Shown here one piece after another: positions 60,462-64,000 of a DNA stretch of 64,000 nucleotides. The DNA is taken from NCBI RefSeq assembly GCF_036030735.1, contig NZ_CP107928.1, positions 5,766,001-5,830,000 on the forward strand, read 5' to 3'. The DNA comes from Streptomyces sp. NBC_00425 (GTDB lineage Bacteria; Actinomycetota; Actinomycetes; Streptomycetales; Streptomycetaceae). Position 1 is the first letter of the stretch; each line of letters begins with the position of its first letter. Under the pieces are notes generated by a model. It was not told where the DNA came from and did no database searches. It saw nothing but the letters and a program-made list of their open reading frames with translations. The position numbers were made by a program, and so were the translations under genes.

Positions 60462-61385
60462 CTACTCCTCGAGCGTCAGGCCCTTCCGCAGCCGCACCAG
60501 CGTGCGCGACAGCAGCCGCGACACGTGCATCTGCGAGATGCCGAGTTCCTCGCCGATCTCCGACTGGGTGAGACCCGCGACGAAGCGGAGGGAGAGGATC
60601 TGGCGGTCACGGGAGGGAAGTTCGGCGATCATCGGCTTCAACGACTCGACGTACTCGATGCCTTCGAGTCCGTGGTCCTCGTAGCCGATGCGGTCGGCGA
60701 GGGCGCCTTCCGAGTCGTCCTCCTCCGGCTGCGCGTCCAGCGACGAGGCGGTGTACGCGTTCGACGCGGCCATGCCCTCGACGACCTCGTCGCGGGAGAG
60801 GCCGAGGCGTTCGGCCAGTTCCGCGACGGTGGGCGCCCGGTCGAACTTCTGGGCCAGCTCGTCGCCCGCCTTGGCGAGGTCGAGCCGCAGCTCCTGGAGC
60901 CGGCGCGGGACGCGCACCGACCACGAGGTGTCACGGAAGAACCGTTTGATCTCGCCGATGATGGTTGGCATCGCGAAGGTCGGGAACTCGACGCCGCGCG
61001 ACAGCTCGAAGCGGTCGATCGCCTTGATCAGGCCGATGGTGCCGACCTGGATGATGTCCTCCATCGGCTCGCTGCGGGAGCGGAACCGGGAGGCGGCGAA
61101 CTTGACCAGCGCGAGGTTCAGTTCGACGAGGGTGTTGCGGACGTACGAGTACGCGTGCGTGCCCTCTTCGAGGGACTCGAGCCGCGCGAACAGGGTCTTG
61201 GACAGGGCCCGTGCGTCGACGGGTGCGATCTCGTCGTACGGGGGGATGTCCGGGAGTCCGGCGAGGAGGTCGGTGGGGTCGACGTCCTGCACCGCGTGCT
61301 GTGCGATGGGTTCCAGACTTTTCAGTTCCGGAGGGGGTGTCGACGTCGCGCCGCGGGTATGCGGTGCGTCGAGCCGGGGTGACAT
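60462..61385 (-). CDS. sigI: SigB/F-family sigma factor, SigI-like
   Basis: A 307-residue alternative sigma factor. Region 2 (ASRFRSRSEPMEDIIQVGTI, then GLIKAIDRFELSRGVEFPTF), region 3 (RVPRRLQELRLDLAKAGDEL) and region 4 (LTQSEIGEELGISQMHVSRL) are complete. The group is the general-stress type controlled by partner switching. It is divergent from a STAS gene and an ATPase gene, matching by position the sigI locus I recall next to hut in Streptomyces coelicolor; the symbol rests on that synteny. Confidence 0.88.
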   Translation of the reverse strand: MSPRLDAPHTRGATSTPPPELKSLEPIAQHAVQDVDPTDLLAGLPDIPPYDEIAPVDARALSKTLFARLESLEEGTHAYSYVRNTLVELNLALVKFAASRFRSRSEPMEDIIQVGTIGLIKAIDRFELSRGVEFPTFAMPTIIGEIKRFFRDTSWSVRVPRRLQELRLDLAKAGDELAQKFDRAPTVAELAERLGLSRDEVVEGMAASNAYTASSLDAQPEEDDSEGALADRIGYEDHGLEGIEYVESLKPMIAELPSRDRQILSLRFVAGLTQSEIGEELGISQMHVSRLLSRTLVRLRKGLTLEE

Positions 61386-61634
61386 GAGTCCTCCATCGTT
61401 CTCGGCATATGGCTGCCGATGCCAGTGAGCGCACTTCGGTGTGCGGCGCCTCCATAGCCGGCCGGGTCGGGTACGTGTTCCCCCTAGCCCTACCCGCTTT
61501 ACTTGACCGATCGCAAGTGCATTTTGTAGGGTTATGTCCGTTTGTGTGCGATTGTTCAGGTGTGAGGTCGCGGGTCGAGGGCGTAGGGTGCGAGAGCGTC
61601 AGCAACCAGTTCACGACCCCGGGAGAGAGACGGC

Positions 61635-62030
61635 ATGGACCGCGGGACGGTCGGCAGCGCACAGTCTGGCCGGCTTCTGGTCGAGGTGCGGCAGGAAGGC
61701 TCCAGTGCCGTGGTGACCCCGGCAGGTGAGTTGGATCACCACACGGCTGATCTGTTGCGTGAGCCACTCGACGACTGCCTTTCCAGAGGCCTCAGCCGGC
61801 TGGTCGTGGACTGCGCACGCCTGGAGTTCTGCGACTCCACCGGACTCAACGTGCTCCTCGGCGCCCGCCTGAAGGCGGAGGCGGCCGGCGGCGGAGTCCA
61901 TCTGGCCGGCATGCAGCCGGTGGTGGCGCGGGTCTTCGAGATCACCGGAGCGGACGCGGTGTTCACCGTGCACGACACGGTGGAGGCGGCGCTCGCGGAC
62001 GACGGCGACGGGCGCGACGGGGACGGCTGA
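61635..62030 (+). CDS. STAS-domain anti-anti-sigma factor
   Basis: A 131-residue protein. VEVRQEGSSAVVTPAGELDH, then LVVDCARLEFCDSTGLNVLL with the phosphorylatable Ser68, and DAVFTVHDTVEAAL match the SpoIIAA/RsbV family. The ATG follows GAGAG. Divergent from the sigma gene and followed by an ATPase gene, it would release the sigma factor by binding the anti-sigma kinase. Confidence 0.9.
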   Translation: MDRGTVGSAQSGRLLVEVRQEGSSAVVTPAGELDHHTADLLREPLDDCLSRGLSRLVVDCARLEFCDSTGLNVLLGARLKAEAAGGGVHLAGMQPVVARVFEITGADAVFTVHDTVEAALADDGDGRDGDG

Positions 62031-62232
62031 GCTTCGCCGTCCGTCCGAAACGGGTGGAAACGGGGCGAAGGCGGGGGGTGTTCCGCCGGTTCCCCCGGGC
62101 AGGAGACATCCTGAACCCGAACATGTCGGCGGCGACGCCGACACGCACGCCGTTCGGCTACGTACAGACTGTAGTGATCGACTGTTGAACTGTGAACCGG
62201 TTGAATCGGGGAATCGGTGAGGTGAAGCGCTG

Positions 62233-62781
62233 ATGAGCACCACCCGGCCTTACTCGCCGGGCGACCGCGGCCCGGAGCCCAGCGGCGCTTCCGGGGCGTC
62301 CCAAGGGGGCCCGCAGGAGGCCGGTGCGTCCGGAGGGGGCACGGCAGCCGTGGCCTCCGCGTCGTCCGGCGGCCCTCAGGTACGCAGACTGAGCTTCGAG
62401 GACGCCAGCGGCGTCGTCCCGCTCGCCCGCGACTTCGCCCGGCAGGCGCTGTACGCCTGGGGCTGGCTGCCCGCAGCCACCGCCGACCAGCGGGCCGCCG
62501 CCGAGGACGTGCTGCTCGTCGTCTCCGAGCTGGTCACCAACGCGTGCCTGCACGCCGACGGACCGGACGGGCTGGTCCTCGGCTGCGACAAGAAGGTGAT
62601 CCGCGTCGAGGTCTCCGACCGCGGCACCGGACAGCCGGCACCCCGCACTCCGCACCGCGCGGGCCGCCCGGGCGGACACGGCATGTTCATCGTGCAGCGC
62701 CTCTGTCTCGACTGGGGCGTCGTCCGCGCCCCCGGCCTCGCCGGCAAGACGGTCTGGGCAGAACTGGGCGCCCCGGCCTGA
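62233..62781 (+). CDS. HATPase anti-sigma factor (RsbW-like)
   Basis: A 182-residue protein. Residues 1-50 are Gly/Ser/Pro-rich and atypical; the rest is a Bergerat ATPase: VVSELVTNACLHA (N-box Asn103), VEVSDRGTGQPAP (G1), GGHGMFIVQRLC (G2). It would phosphorylate the STAS protein and hold the sigma factor. The 202 nt before it include the STAS stop and no obvious terminator, so co-transcription is likely. Confidence 0.9.
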   Translation: MSTTRPYSPGDRGPEPSGASGASQGGPQEAGASGGGTAAVASASSGGPQVRRLSFEDASGVVPLARDFARQALYAWGWLPAATADQRAAAEDVLLVVSELVTNACLHADGPDGLVLGCDKKVIRVEVSDRGTGQPAPRTPHRAGRPGGHGMFIVQRLCLDWGVVRAPGLAGKTVWAELGAPA

Positions 62782-63348
<567 letters not shown>

Positions 63349-64000
63349 GTGTCGAACCGGAAGCGAACCGCCGCGCTCGCGACTGCCGCGGCTCTGGCCG
63401 GCGCGGCGGTGGTCTGGACGGCCGCCCCCGCGGCCGTGGCCGAGGTCGTGAACGTCAACTACGGCTGCAAGACCCCGATCGGCGACAAGAGCGCCGTCTC
63501 GCCCATCGACATCAAGGCCGTCAAGAGCGGTGACGGCTACCGGATCACCATGTCCTGGCAGAAGGGCGTGTCCTCCAGCCCGGTCGAACTCGGCGCCGGT
63601 TCCATGAAGCCGAGCGCCACCGTCAAGCTGGGCGGCGCCGACAGCGGCACCCTGGACGTCACCGGGCCCGCCAACCAGGCCGCGATCCCCGAGAACACCC
63701 CCATCAAGATCAACGACCTCAGCGGCACCTACACGCCGAAGAAGTCCGGCAAGGTCACCTTCACGGCCGGCGTGCTCACCATCAAGGCGCTCGGCACGAC
63801 GACCACGTGCACGCCCTCCAACACCCCGGGCCCCTCCCTCACCCTCGACGTGACGGCGGCGGGCGGCGGCTCCGGCGGTGGCTCCGGCTCCGGCGGGACG
63901 ACGGGCTCCGGCGGTTCCGGCGGCGATCTCCCGCAGACCGGCCCCGAGGACTCGGCGATCGCCCTCGGCACCCTCGGCGGCACCGTCCTGCTGGCCGGCG
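63349..64000 (+). CDS. Secreted LPXTG-type surface protein (partial)
   Basis: The first 217 residues; the gene continues past the right edge. GTG 63349 follows GGAGGGAGGGG. Residues 1-30 (basic start, ALATAAALAGAAVVWTA, then PAAVAEV) are a signal peptide. A beta-sandwich domain with two Cys follows (VNYGCKTPIG to TTTTCTPSN), resembling DUF6801-type domains. A Gly/Ser linker leads to LPQTGPEDS and a membrane-like IALGTLGGTVLLAG, the sortase sorting signal. It is probably anchored to the cell wall by a sortase. Confidence 0.75.
   Translation, partial: MSNRKRTAALATAAALAGAAVVWTAAPAAVAEVVNVNYGCKTPIGDKSAVSPIDIKAVKSGDGYRITMSWQKGVSSSPVELGAGSMKPSATVKLGGADSGTLDVTGPANQAAIPENTPIKINDLSGTYTPKKSGKVTFTAGVLTIKALGTTTTCTPSNTPGPSLTLDVTAAGGGSGGGSGSGGTTGSGGSGGDLPQTGPEDSAIALGTLGGTVLLAG

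Noticed and set aside
61500..61634. A SigB-type promoter in front of the STAS gene
   Set aside because: GTTT and GTGT are present with a plausible gap, but the match is too weak in GC-rich intergenic DNA to report.

Overview
The window is high-GC actinobacterial DNA, almost certainly from a Streptomyces chromosome. The right 25 kb carries a recognisable Streptomyces gene order: pobA, a BI-1/YccA-type membrane protein, thiolase, cystathionine beta-synthase, the hutU-hutF-hutI histidine cluster, and a SigB/F-type sigma factor with its partner-switch proteins. The left 32 kb is the late region of a tailed (siphovirus-type) bacteriophage, probably an integrated prophage whose head-packaging and integration genes lie to the left of the window.

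Phage region (1-32.8 kb). In order: the end of an unknown gene, the major capsid protein, several cysteine-rich structural or decoration proteins (one with a C2H2 finger, one of 1,337 residues with a lectin-like domain and about ten LCD repeats, one beta-helical), an HNH endonuclease, a receptor-binding-like protein, a SAM methyltransferase, a GT-B glycosyltransferase, the major tail protein, a second HNH gene on the minus strand, a Stealth-like sugar-phosphotransferase candidate, neck proteins, the tail assembly chaperone pair with a -1 frameshift, a 1,500-aa tape measure protein with 24-residue tandem repeats, tail-tip and fibre proteins, an amidase endolysin, a holin candidate and small genes. 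The main transcription units are each opened by a conserved element: a TANNCT hexamer, then about 7-12 nt later a roughly 21-nt box (GCYGCTGG, three variable bases, TRGGCCGGGC), then 25-30 nt to the start codon, usually with a hairpin that covers the ribosome binding site. I find eight copies (near 175, 13636, 17783, 18622, 23549, 25044, 26596 and 28781). They sit before the capsid, major tail, chaperone, tape measure, tail-tip and fibre genes, and perfect-stem terminators precede several of them. This late promoter/leader family is the most striking signal in the window.

Accessory and junction region (32.6-38.5 kb). This holds a small minus-strand gene, a GNAT acetyltransferase, an XRE/TPR regulator, a conserved unknown, an RsbW-like ATPase with a C-terminal membrane helix, a DUF397 protein, an unknown and a JmjC/cupin-type oxygenase. 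It ends in strong terminators and a tRNA 3'-end-like segment near 38450 that could be the right attachment site.

Host region (38.7-64 kb). pobA (4-hydroxybenzoate 3-hydroxylase); BI-1/YccA membrane protein; DUF4287 protein; thiolase; SGNH hydrolase; cystathionine beta-synthase; GNAT; an RpiR-family regulator; a four-gene roadblock/PATAN operon; the hut operon (hutU, an M20 amidohydrolase, hutF, hutI); an EamA transporter; a SigI-like sigma factor divergent from a STAS anti-anti-sigma factor and an ATPase anti-sigma factor; and, running off the right edge, a secreted LPXTG-type protein.
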